64,000 nt of DNA from Nectonema munidae (lineage: Eukaryota; Nematomorpha; Nectonematoida; Nectonematidae). Every line of letters begins with the position of its first letter. Within the stretch, counting starts at the first letter, position 1. The DNA lies in the NCBI GenBank assembly GCA_030549495.1, contig JAUIRK010000854.1, forward strand, positions 1 through 64,000, given 5' to 3'. Below are positions 32,673-44,099 of this stretch, piece by piece. A program made the translations under genes and the position numbers. The notes beneath the pieces were generated by a model. The model ran no database searches. It was not told the origin of the DNA and saw only the letters and a list, made by a program, of their open reading frames with translations.

Positions 32673-34769
32673 GGATAAATTCAAAATTTTATAGAAAGAT
32701 AGGCTTTTAATGACTGCTTATAAATCAGTAGAAAAGCTGAATTCCTAAGAAAATTTTATTTATTTATATACTCAATATATAATGATTGTAATAAAAACAT
32801 GCAAACTTAGATTTTTCGAAAATAATTTTAAACGTACTCATACTCTAATTGCAAAAACTTTGTGCAGAAATGAAATAAGCATTGTTGGCAGATAATTTAA
32901 AAATTTTAGAAACTCTCTTGAGACATAAATTGCAAATTTGATTGAAACTTTCAGATATTTTCAAACTTTAAATGCAAAAACTGAGTTCAGAAATGAAAAT
33001 GCATGGCTTATTGAGTATAAAAAGATTCATTTTATGTAAAATTTGAATGAGTAGTTTATTTGATTTATTTCTCATTAATCAAAATTTTGATTGATATTTT
33101 CCATAAAGTATCCATCTTTATTGATAAAATTCAATATATATACAAGTTTTATGTTTTCAAAACTGTATATAAATATAAAATTTCAGGGAGTATCTGTTAT
33201 GGACACTTAGTTATCATGTCAACTACAGATAATATCAAATTTTTTTCTGAAAATTTTTAATTTTTCACTTTGATTGACAATTTTTGACATAAGAGTGTCA
33301 TTCATCTATCATGAAAATTGTATCAAAAGATGCAGCTAGCGATTTCTGGAAAAGTGACGAAATTTAAAAGGATATAATTTTCTTTGATTGCTGAGGAACT
33401 TTTATGAAAAAAATAATATTATTCAAACGTGAATTTGACCTGTTGGGGTCTCATTGGATCTGTCATAATATGATGAATGAAAATTTTGAAAAATGTAGAT
33501 ATATAGTATTTGCAAAAATTTATAGATAGCGTAACTTTTAGACTATTTAGAATTTTTGATAAACTTCCTTGCATTGTTAAACATTCTTTCACCAAACTAC
33601 TTAACAGCGGTAAACTCTCTTTTCTTTACTTCCACTAGATGAAAATGTCATTTTTTTGCATCTGGTAGAGCTTCATACCTTAAAATAGTATATGTTTTTC
33701 TATTTTCAATTTGATTGAAGAAGAAATGTGGACATACTCACTACTGCAGTTATAATATCACTTTTATAGAGTCTACTACTGTAGTTTTATCTCAGTCATT
33801 TCCTAGAACCGTGTTCTTAAAACTTATTTACATGCGGGGTTAAAATTAACTCTAGACCGTACAAAATTTTATTTACGGGTAAAACCATACAAAATACAAA
33901 AATAAAACAAGCACAATAATTTACTTTTTTGTTTTCAATGTAAAAATATATTCACGTATATAAGTATGTTGATGAAATATTTGCTGTTGTTTAACTTCAA
34001 TTTGAAAAATGTTAACTTTTGAAGTGTGATGAAAAGTCATGGGGCCCAAATCATTTTTCTCAGGGCCCAAAATGAGCCATGGACTCTGAGTTGAAGAAGT
34101 ATGTTCTAGATCAAATTTCGTATTTTAAAATAAGCTAGAAAATATTAAATGAATACCTTTGTAACCAGGATTTAAGAAATTGGAAAAAAATATGATTTCC
34201 AGGAGTTAAAAAAACACTCAAAAGATTATTATTTTGGTCTTTGATAAACTGTTTCATATACAAACAGTATAGTAAAAATTTACATTTAACATTGGTGCAT
34301 CTAACGATTCACATTGTTCTTACAAAATTGTTTATAAGTATGCTAAAGAAGTAAAAACATATGTATAAAATATAATAGGTATATAAATGACAAAACACTG
34401 AAAAAAATTTTAATAGCTGCTAAATAGTGGTAGCCAGTATATATGCATAATTTTACTATGTAATATAGTAAATTTACCACCCATTATATACTACACTATC
34501 CCTCGTATTATGCGGTTAATTAATCCCGTGATATCGCTACATAAATTGAATACTACAATTAAGGAGAAAAATGATTTGCATTCGGTTTTGTATGCAATGC
34601 ATACTTGAAGACGCAGATAGAGATAAACCTAAATCTTGGTACTCGCATGCTCTATTCAAAATGCCTCACTGAGAAAAAAATTTTGTTATGATTACGAACA
34701 TAACTTGCGATTATCTCTGTCCAAAAAACCACTAATTGATTAGTAATTACTACTGATATATTTGTCAGA
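32673..34769. other. AT-rich stretch, no gene seen
   Basis: No coding exon is recognised. GGGCCC-containing sequence near 34,040-34,110 (CTCAGGGCCCAAAATGAGCC) followed by TTGAAGAAGTATGTTCTAG looks like a decayed hAT-type terminus, but this is weak. Confidence 0.4.
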
Positions 34770-35030
34770 CTTACAAGTTTTTATTTGTTAATACTGTTAG
34801 TTTAATTTATAACTTATACAAACAAATCTGTTAAGTACAGAGATTTTACTTGTAATTACTATTACTCCCATTTGTAACAGACACAACCAAATTTGTTTTA
34901 TTCACAAATTATATTTGTAATTACTAATACTTCGACTTTAAGAGACGCAATAAAATTTGTTTAAATCACCAATTATATTTATATTTACTAATACCTTGAA
35001 TTGTATCTGTTAATATTAGCTTTGTTAATT
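34770..35030. repeat. Degenerate ~65-bp tandem repeat, about four units
   Basis: Units share ACTTGTAATTACTATTACTC, ATTTGTAATTACTAATACTT and ATTTATATTTACTAATACCT at about 65-bp spacing. Each is followed by an AGACRCAA-type phrase and AAATTTGTTT. The similarity is partial, indicating an old minisatellite or a multiplied transposon segment. Confidence 0.65.
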
Positions 35031-35158
35031 TTGTTAATATTACAAAAAACTCCGTTATAATAAGATACTAATATTTTATAATTTATATGGAATTTGTGGG
35101 TTCAAAAAATATACTAATGCCCCTACTCTATAATGAAAATTTATCACCCTATCTTTAA

Positions 35159-35286
35159 CCCATTTACGACCAATGTTCCTATTTTGGAACATAAGTAATT
35201 TCATCTTCGTCTGCTTTTTTGAATGAATTTGAATATAAATCGTCTGCGTTTTTTTAAATAGTCTGCTTTGCTTGGTCTTAAATGGG
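35159..35286 (+). mobile_element. TTAA-MITE copy 3 (128 bp)
   Basis: It starts CCCATTTACGACCAATGTT after TTAA and ends GGTCTTAAATGGG before TAAA. It is close to copies 2 and 4. Confidence 0.88.
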
Positions 35287-35418
35287 TAAAATCAATTCTT
35301 TAAAAATTAAAAACTATTGTAAAATTTAAATTTTTACGATATAATTTAAAAATTGAAAAAATATAAATATAAGCAAATAAGAATTTTATTGTAAAAAGCA
35401 GTAATGATTATTTAAAAA

Positions 35419-35700
35419 TCATTTTTCGTTTAACTCTCTTTCGAGTTTATTGGTAACATTGAGAATTTTCTTTATGTTTTGTTCTTTATCTTTCAAGCCA
35501 ATTAACATGTTTTGGATAAAGCATAGTGTTTTTTTGACACATTTGGGAAACTCAAGGTTAAAATAAAAGCACGTTAAAACAAGTACTTTAATTGCTAACA
35601 AATCAAACTTGAGATCTTAGGCTAGAATAAAAAATATTTAAAAACTTTACTCTGTAGTCAAAACTAATTTAACTTACATATTAGATTCACTTTGCTCCAT
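35419..35700 (-). other. Possible small coiled-coil ORF, unresolved
   Basis: On the minus strand, 35,601-35,419 stays open and ends in a charged, helical-looking stretch (GLKDKEQNIKKILNVTNKLE). About 100 bp upstream, at 35,700, ATGGAGCAAAGTGAATCTAA is followed by a strong donor GTAAGT, and a T-rich acceptor TTATTCTAG sits near 35,622. The phases of these pieces do not join into one frame, because the obvious splice meets a stop. I see codon texture but no family. It could be a decayed or mis-assembled gene, or chance. Confidence 0.25.
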
Positions 35701-36239
35701 TTTCAGAGTAATAATATTGTAACAAACAAGTAACGAACAGAAAGAGAGAAAATAAGAAGAGAGAAAGAAAATGACAAAGATGAATATGCGTATGCCAAAT
35801 GTTCACATGCGTAAGAGCTATTAGTGACATACTCGTACTGCATGATTTACTTTTTTATCATACTCATCTGTTCTTTATATACAGATGCGTTCATCAAGTG
35901 TGTCTGTCTACAAACATAAGTTGTAAAGAGATTATTTACAAACTCTTAAAAATGAAATACAAATATGATTAGTAATTGTAACTAGTTATTTTTTTCAGTG
36001 CTCTAATAGTTGATTCACCAATAGAAAATGCTCTATTTATTTTTGCTTTGCTTTCTCCCTGCTTATATAATGTCTAATGTCATGTCCAAAGAAAGTGTTT
36101 TTCTCTTCTCATTCTTTTGACTTAAATCAATCTTGTTATTCGACATAATATGGCTAAAATGAAGAAAAATTGATCAGGATAGAAATAATAATTAAGATTT
36201 AAGTTATTTTGATAAGATAGAAATAATAATTAAGAATTA

Positions 36240-37430
36240 TTAATTATATAAGTTATTAACTATAAATCATTGCCATGTTGAACACAGTTGTGGCTTTCTC
36301 AAAATGCGGTTGCCATTGTAACGAATCGGCAGCGTGTTTTAAAAGCGCACACATTGAATTCTTCAACGCATAAGCTGAGGGAGGGGTTAAAAATTTTTTG
36401 CCGCACAAATCATAAGATGAAACGGCATAACGAGAGGGATTACAGTATTCCAAATATTTTTGAATATTGAATTATAAAATTTTACTGGGTTTATGCACTT
36501 TTTTTAACGTAAGTGTATTTTACGACTTTCATGCCTTCGAGTGATTAATTTTTATGTTCCTTTAAAGTAGCAAATCTCATAGTTCTAATGATAAGACCAT
36601 TATTTTTTACTAGAATAGTGATTTATTTAATTTTAATATAAGTATAATAAAGCTACCTATACAAGTAAATAAATAGTAAGATTTAAAATGGCACTAGAGA
36701 GCCCCATCAAAAACAAAAAAATAAATTCTTTAATCAATAAACGCTACTGTGTTTGAAATGACTGCGTTTTTTTGGTTGTGCCATTTTTATAGTGTGAAAT
36801 GATATGTTTAAAAACTTGTCAAAAAACTAAAAAAACTTTGTTTTCAAATTTTAAAAACATAAATTTATAAAAAATATTAAAAAATTCTAATAACTTGGAA
36901 AAATTTTTTCTTCAAAACTATATGAAAAAATTTTTTGTTGGAAAATTTGAGAAGCTAGTCAAAGCAAAAAACGCAGGACGGAAATATGTTTGGGCCATAT
37001 TCTACTATTTTTCAAGAAATTTGTGCTTGGCATTAAAAATTTAATCGCTGGCCAGGTTTGGACCGCTGTGTAGAGATACCCCTGTGCATTGATATGCTCA
37101 CAAAATGGAGGATCGGTGATAGACCCAGGTCTACATCTGCAGTTCATTGTGTAGTTCGAATTTAAGAACAGACCATTGATATTCAATATCCAATGTGTGA
37201 ATTTGAGACCAAGTTTTGCACGGAAACTGAGAATCCTTTCGAACATTTACCCATTGAGAAAATTGTCTGGTCCTCTTAAGAATAAGTAATGCGATAGTGA
37301 ATTACGCCACTTCTCATAATATCGATAAAATATTCGCATAAACCCAATAGAAACTAAGGTGATCAAAATGTTGAAGGGAATTCGCATAATGGCTGCTGGT
37401 GCAAAAGGAATTTGGAGTCAGTTGCATGTG
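36240..37430. other. GC-richer unassigned segment with open frames on both strands
   Basis: The stretches 36,270-36,450 and 36,960-37,260 are less AT-rich than their surroundings and open on both strands. On the minus strand, 37,246-36,959 reads 95 residues including CRCRPGSITDPPFCEHINAQ. On the plus strand, 37,368-37,427 reads MLKGIRIMAAGAKGIWSQLH followed by donor GTGAGT. I recognise no family in any frame, so I do not call genes. Either a decayed repeat or isolated exons would fit. Confidence 0.3.
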
Positions 37431-37611
37431 AGTGAAACATTTCTTTAGTTACGCATAAAAGAGTTACTTTCAATTGAAAAATACTTGATATTAGATACAC
37501 TGAAAATGCGACATATGTTTTACATATCTTTTCAAGGTAACGTAATATAAATTTAATCCGTTGAGATCCAATTGGACATCAGGGTCCCATAAAAGTAAAA
37601 ATAGCAGGTTA

Positions 37612-37775
37612 TTAAAAAGTTACCTAGTCAAAATCCCGGAAAACTAAAATCTCCACAACCAAAATCCCCGTAGTAGTGACTTAATTTTTTGTGGATTCGT
37701 ATAGTAGTGATTTTAGTTTTCGGGAATTTTGGTAGCGAAGGTTTTAGTTTTTGAGGATTTTGACTAGGAAAAGAT
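37612..37775. repeat. Fold-back element F1 (CAAAATCCC / GGGATTTTG type)
   Basis: The left arm CTAGTCAAAATCCCGGAAAA and the right arm, in reverse complement CTAGTCAAAATCCTCAAAAA, pair. The interior repeats variants of CCAAAATCCC and GTAGTAGTGA in both orientations. It is therefore mostly palindromic and would form a long hairpin. Confidence 0.8.
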
Positions 37776-37889
37776 AAACAGGCAATTGGTTCTCAGAAAG
37801 CTAATACATAAATTTTTTTATTTGAAATTATTCTTCTGCTTTTCTCTCTAATGAATTTTCAAATAAACCTTTTTAGCGACCCATGAAAT

Positions 37890-38220
37890 AAACCAGGGGT
37901 GCACATCCTCAAAATTATTGGGGGCGAAATTTTTTTTTGGCAATTTTCAAAATTACAGGTCTGGAAATTATTGGAGCGAATTTTTTTTTTGGCAATTTTC
38001 AAAATTACTGGTCTGGAAATACACATTACCAAATATTCAAGCAATCCTTTAAAATAGAGTGTATTCAGCGCATATAAAAATTTATAAGACTACTTTATAT
38101 TTTTTTACAAAATTGGTGAAATTTAAATATTGCGAAAATATTTTAATTAAATTTGCATATCGCATATACACTAGTTAAAAATCCAAAAATATTGGGGAGG
38201 GGGGAGGCGAATAGGCTTTT
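37890..38220 (-). repeat. Dispersed ~300-bp repeat, minus copy
   Basis: It starts CAGGGGTGCACATCCTCAAA and includes a 60-70 bp internal duplication of GGCAATTTTCAAAATTACWG. It ends GGGGAGGGGGGAGGCGAAT. The reverse complement matches 17,865-18,150. Confidence 0.75.
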
Positions 38221-39209
38221 CATTTGAAAATGAAGTAGTCTATCAGGCACATTAGAGGAATTGATGAAAGGATATTTGATTGATAGAGAAAATAACTAAA
38301 ACAAATAACTGAAGGTTCGAGAGCTTTATGTGAGTGAATGTAGTCTGAAGGAAAAGAAACTACTATACACGCTGCAATGTTTATATGAAAAAATGTGATT
38401 GATTCAGGGGCGTATATCCTTGAAATTATAGGAAGGGGAGGACTTTCAAGCGTCTTCCAAAAAAGACAACAAATTTTCTGAATTCCTACTCCTCTCTTGT
38501 CTATTCTATTTCATTCTTAATTAAGCTTAATGTAAACTTTAACCCCGGCCCTATTAAGCTTAACGTCAACAATGAATGAGGACTTATATATAGCTCCTTC
38601 TTTCTCACTTCAAATAGATGCGCACCATCTCCAAATTATGTGTAAAAATGGGAAAGATATCAATTAACAATAAAAAAATTGGGAATTTTATTGAATGAAA
38701 ATAATCATTCATTAATTTTCAGTTGTTCCATACCTTCTTCCTAAAAAATGAAAATGTTTTATTGAAAAAAATAAATTAAAAAAACACATCCAAATTACAT
38801 AACTTTTCTAAAGTAATTTCTATCAAAAATGTAAAACAGAACTAAAGTTAGAAAACTTGGTATTAGAATTTTTTCATTCTTTTTAGTGTATAAGAATAAG
38901 TGTAAGTTAGTTAGACTCTCAAAAAAGGGTATAAAATAAAGAAAAAATTGTGCAAACAAAAAATTAAGATTGCATTACTTCATTTTTCTCAGCATCATTC
39001 AAAAATAGTTTAAAAGCTAAATTGGTGCAAGCCACAAAAATCTACAAAAAGTAAAATAACTTTTAACCTTTTGCAATGATTTGCATTTTATAATAACTTT
39101 TAAGGAAAAAAAGTCTTTCAGAAAAAGTTATAGAGCTTCAACAAAAACTAAAAAAAATGTACAGCATAACTTAAGTTTTTTGAAAACTAATTTGACGTAT
39201 CCACTACAG
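38221..39209. other. AT-rich stretch, no gene seen
   Basis: CAGGGGCGTATATCCTTGAA at about 38,406 resembles the CAGGGGTGCACATCC terminus nearby. Otherwise I see A/T-rich DNA without frames of note. Confidence 0.4.
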
Positions 39210-39439
39210 CAGGGGTGGCCAAACTTTTTTTATATAAGGGCTAATTTTTTTGTAGAAATTTTTGGCGGTCTACCTTGTAAGTATAAAAAATAATTAATAT
39301 TCTTAAAACAAATGTAACTTTTGTTGTTTTATATAAGTAAAAAATTTTTTTATTAACTTCAAAATATACAACTTAAAAATTATAAAAACTAATTTTTTTT
39401 TGAAGATCAAACCTGCACTGCATATTTTGTGCTAGTTTT

Positions 39440-41253
39440 TCAAAATTTGGATCAAAATTTGTCAGGGCGATTCTTAAACATGCCTGCAAATGTTCGTTAG
39501 TTAATTGAGATCTGTTTTGTTTTTATACTATTTATCGAAGAAAAAGCAGATTCACACAAATTTGTGGATCCGAAAAACGAATGGAAAGTAGCAAATACCC
39601 TCCAAATGTTGAGGTATTTAATTTAAAAATATATTTTATAAAATCTTTCGACCCATGCATTGATTTAAGACTTAAGTCACATTTTATATTTATAAGTTCT
39701 TCTTCTAATTAAGCCAAATTGCCAATTTGTAGAAAGTCGCCAATTTTTTTAGCTAAAAATTCAATCTCACGTTGTCCTTGAAGGGATTTAGTAGAAAAGT
39801 GGTGATACTTTCAATATTATTAAAACTTTCGAATTTTTTTTCAAGTTCATTCATGAGAGTTCTTAGACTAGCTACATATCTATCCACATTTAATCCTTTT
39901 TCAGCACTTCTTTCGTATTCGGAAAATGTTTTAAGTCGCCACGTTTCATTTGTTTAAGTTGTATATTCAACTTTTCTTTAAATTAAATTTACATGACTAA
40001 CCATTTCAATTATTGATTTATCTTTGTCTTGTAATTGGGTATTTAGTATGCTTATCATCTCAGTAACGTCGCAAAAAAAAGCTAGATCGCAGCGCCATTC
40101 TGAATCACTCAATTGAAAATATTGATTTTTTTTAGTTTCAAGAAAAATGCAAACTTTTGGTAATAGTTCTCTGAAACGAGTCAAAAACTTAGCACGGCTT
40201 AGTCATCTAACATCTGTGTGTAAAAGCAATTCATTGTGTTCTTCTCCACACTCTTTTAGCAAAGCACGAAACTCTCGACGCGATAAACTCTTTGACCTGA
40301 TGTAGTTTACAGTTTTGAACGCTATGTCCATGACATGATCAAAGTTTAAAACTTTTGAGCATAGGACTTGATTATGTATGAATCAATAAATCTGGGAAAC
40401 TTTTCATCGCGCTTACAACGAGAAATAAAGCCATTATTGCAACCAGTCATTGCAGGGGCGCCATCTGTTGTAATTGAAACCAGTTTGGAAATTGGAAAAT
40501 TTTTAAGTGATATAAATTCTTTGAATGAGTTGAAATATCTTCACCTCTAGTGCGTTTATTCATCGGAATTATTGTTAACAACTCTTCTACGGCTGACATG
40601 TCAACAAAAACCATTCTGATGAAAACACAGAGTTGAGCAGTGCCAATATAGTCAGTCAGTAGACTCTTCAAACTGTAATGAGAGAACAACGCACTTATCA
40701 ACATTAATTTGTAGAGCTTGTTCAAGATCTTGACTGATATCCTTTGTTCTTCGCATAATAGTATTTCGTGACAATGACAAGTTATTTATACATGTCATAA
40801 TTTCGGACTTATTTTTGAAGTTTTCAAATAAAACATCTCCCGCTTTGATGAAAGTTTCTTTTACTATTTCTCCATCGCTAAAAGATTTGTTATGTTTAAT
40901 TAATGTTTGATTAATTTTGAATGAAGCGATTCTAGCAGATTTTGAGCTTGTGTTGTATTTTAAAAAGCTATTTTGTTGTTCAAGCAATTCTGCTTTGAGT
41001 TGTTTAACTTTTGAGTTTCTTGTTTAACTTTTGATTTTCTTAAGGCTGTATTTTGTGGAAAATCAATAGAATAATTTTTGTGAACTTTAAAAAAATGTCT
41101 CCCCACGTTCGCTTTTTTAGGCAGTGCAACTATTCCCTTACAAATTAAACATAAACACTTGTTATTGTTCATTACAAAAAAGTAGTTCTCTTCCCATTCA
41201 TTATGATAATGGTAAGTTTTTCTTTTTTTAAAAGATGATCCTGGCTCATTCAT
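39440..41253 (-). pseudogene. hAT-1 transposase (BED finger plus RNase-H-like domain), broken
   Basis: It begins MNEPGSSFKKRKTYHYHNEW with a BED zinc finger (CLCLICKGIVALPKKANVGR then HFFKVH). The next block reads ASFKINQTLIKHNKSFSDGE to LQFEESTD, where the last Asp matches the first catalytic residue of this group. IGTAQLCVFIRMVF follows, then ELLLHTDVR and CDLAFFCDVTEMISILNTQL. This order is that of the GTF2IRD2/ZBED-like hAT lineage. Several frameshifts separate the blocks and the C-terminal dimerisation part is hard to read, so the copy is dead. Confidence 0.85.
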
Positions 41254-41522
41254 TTATCAGCCACAAGATAAAATCAAATATAGTTAAAACTACTTCTAAA
41301 AAAGGTAATAAAAGATAGTAATAAAGGTACTTTTATAAAAGGTTAATTTTGTAAAAAATTGGTATTAAGTTGAACATTATAAACAAAATTGCCCAAGATT
41401 TTAATTAACTTGTTCTCATTAATCATTTTATAATTACTAATTTAAATTTATGTGTATTCAAAATTAAATGAGTTTAAATCTTACAAAACAGTAAAAATTT
41501 TATGAATGAATTTGAATAAAGG

Positions 41523-41665
41523 TATAGGTATCGTGGGGTGTTTCATTGAGAAGTTCAACCAAGACCGCTTATGTCGAACTATGAATAGACTTGTAGTACG
41601 CGAATCGAACCCAACACTTTGTGTTCGATGTCCGACGCGCTACCTAAACTACCCACGCCCCCATA
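41523..41665 (-). mobile_element. SINE-A copy 5, minus strand, inside hAT-1
   Basis: The reverse complement starts GGGGGCGTGGGTAGTTTAGG, has GGTTCGATTC as B box, CATAGTTCGACATAAGCGG and AATGAAACACCCCACGATACC. It is diverged but complete. Confidence 0.85.
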
Positions 41666-42449
41666 ATTATAAAAAACCTAATCTACCAATGCCTCTATAT
41701 TAAATATATTAAATAAAAGTTTAGTATTATTTAGAAATTACTATTGTTCTATTATTTTTTATATCTGACACTGGTACGTTGCGTATTTATTTTTTGACAA
41801 AAAATTTTTTTAGGTTTTAAATTAAATATCAATTGATTATTTATCTTGACAACTATTTTTTATAATGATTTTTTTCATTAATTTCACTTTTTTACATTTA
41901 ACTATTTTTAATTTGATTTAATAAAATTATGACAAGCATGCCCTTCAAATAGAAAAAATTCAAGCAAGGATGTTATTTTTCTTAAGTTACTTTGTCGAAT
42001 AACTGAAAGATTTAAAATAGATTTAGTATACTTCATTATAGTAAATGTGTCACATGTGCATATAAAAAGACTAAATTAGAATTTTTTTAACATTGACTTC
42101 AAAGGTTGCTATAAACACAAATTAGATTTTTTTATATTCAACTTTCATAGAAACTTGCATATGGTTACTATTGTTCAGTAAGGCAAAATGAGACACTGAA
42201 TTAACGAAAAAAAAATTAAATTATAAGTAGATTAAAAATTTTTTTTATAATAGATCTGACAAAAAATACACATCAAAAAATTCTACTTAATACTTTTCCT
42301 TTAAATTATAAATTATTGCTTTATTACATAAGATCAAATTTAATATAATTTAAAAATTTTTTTAATTTTGATATACTGAAAAAACAGTCCTACTAAATGT
42401 CTTAGTGTCACAATATGTCTAAAAGAATTATAAAAATATTTAAAAAGGT

Positions 42450-42735
42450 TCATAGTCGCAACGTCGAAAACCAAAATGTCCGAGACGAAAACGTCCTAAA
42501 ACCAAAACTTCCAAAACCAAAACGTCCGAAAAGAAAGCGTGTGAAATACAAAATGTCTTAAAATCTAAACATCTTAGAATTAAAGAGTTCTAAAACCAAA
42601 AAGCTTAAACTGAATTGTTTAGAACTCTTAGGTCGTTTAGATTTCAAGATATTTTGGACATAGGATGTATTGCCTTTGGACGTTTTTCTTCAAATGTTTT
42701 AGTTTTTAGACGTTTTGTTTTCGTACGTTTTGACC
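42450..42735. repeat. Fold-back element F2 (AAAACGTCC-iterated)
   Basis: The left half iterates CCAAAACGTCCGAAA-like units (42,460-42,535). The right half iterates the complement (GGACGTTTT, AGACGTTTTG, GTACGTTTTG at 42,660-42,730). GAGTTCTAAA and TTTAGAACTC meet near the centre. The whole 280 bp is a long imperfect palindrome, similar in design to F1 and F3. Confidence 0.8.
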
Positions 42736-43224
42736 AGGAATCATTAAAGAATAAACAAATTTGACATTTTGCATTGTAAGCGTAAAAACTTTTTACCGAA
42801 AAAAAGAATAATTTATAAATTTAATGCACTTACAAAGACACAAGCAAAATTTTATAGGAGGTAAAACGCAAAGAACAATGTTGAAAATAATGTTCAACTT
42901 CTGATTTTTAAAATTTATATCATCAATCAGACCAATTCTACTGCATGATGAAAAGATAATTAAAGTTAAATAAATAGCATATTACCCAAAATAATATACG
43001 CTTCCCAAAGCTCTTAATTGGTAACATAAATACATAGGTTTGCAACATATAGTTGTCATAGCCAACATATAATGATAATACAATGTCCTTAATTTCCTCA
43101 TCATCTTGAAAAATATGAGGATTATTTATGGAAGGGAAGTGTGATGTTGGAATTGAATTGAGAAGAATTAATTTTTTTGAAAAATTTTAGCCTAAAAACA
43201 CCTCTGCACTACAGCATACTCTAT

Positions 43225-43380
43225 GAGTGGCATGGCAGGTTGGTTGAGGTGATCGACTCAGCACAGAAGGCTTTGGATTCGATTCCTCATCGATAACAAT
43301 TTGTTCATAGTTTGACATAAGCGGTACATGCCTTTTCAATGAAAACACACCCACAATACCTTTATCTTAACTTTTACTCA
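43225..43380 (+). mobile_element. SINE-A copy 6, diverged
   Basis: It contains GGCATGGCAGGTTGGTTGAG, B-box-like GGATTCGATTCC, CATAGTTTGACATAAGCGG, AATGAAAACAC and ATACCTTTATC. It is the most diverged copy. Confidence 0.7.
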
Positions 43381-44099
43381 AAATTGAAAAATTTGCTACA
43401 TAATTAACATAAGAGAGAAAGGAGACAAAATAAACTAATAAAGCAATTTTCACTATTTTAAAATGAGACTTCTGTTCTCAGGATAAATTTCAAAATAATA
43501 GGAGGCATAAAAAATGAGATAGTTTATTCACTTAGCATAAAATTATTTAAGTGTAAGAACACAAAATCATTAGAAAAACCATTTAAACTAACATAAATTA
43601 TAAAATTCATAGTATACGAGAACAAGAAAATCATTGCATTTTTTGACTATTTCTTTGTCTACAAATAAAATTCTGACAGCTGTCATATATAAATCAAATA
43701 CATTTTTAACAACTGAAACATTTTGTTTCGATAATATATTTTTATTATAATAATCAACAAATTTTCTTAAACAAAAAGATAAAAAAAACAAAAAGAATAA
43801 AAAATTTTAAACAAAAAGAGGGGGGGGGGGGAAGTTGGAGTCTAATTAATTTTAAAAAGGATTAACTATTTCAAAAACTTATTAGTTAAGTTTATTCCAA
43901 TCAGTAACGGTTACAATTATTACTTCCTTCTTCAGCTTCTGAATTTTGGCAACAAAAACTAACAACACCAAAAAAATGGGATCTTCATTACTTGAAATGA
44001 AAAAGTTTGACTAACAACAAATGAGAAATTTTTTTTCCAAAATTTATATAATTTTGCCAAAAGTTTTTAACTTGAAAAACAAAAAAGTAAGAAATTGAT
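43381..44099. other. AT-rich stretch with a G12 run
   Basis: A poly-G run lies at about 43,820-43,831. No coding or named repeat is recognised before the hAT-2 remains. Confidence 0.4.

Larger units (their letters stand above)
39210..43206 (-). mobile_element. hAT-1 DNA transposon (Charlie/ZBED-type), carrying later insertions
   Basis: The left terminus CAGGGGTGGCCAAAC is the classic Charlie-type hAT end. The 8 bp before it, CACTACAG (39,202-39,209), recur exactly at 43,207-43,214. There they directly follow CACCTCTG, a one-mismatch inverted partner of CAGGGGTG. The inferred element is 4.0 kb, with its transposase on the minus strand. A SINE-A at 41,523 and a fold-back element at 42,450 lie inside and explain part of its length. 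The right end is less certain than the left because similarity there is only about 8 bp. Confidence 0.65.
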
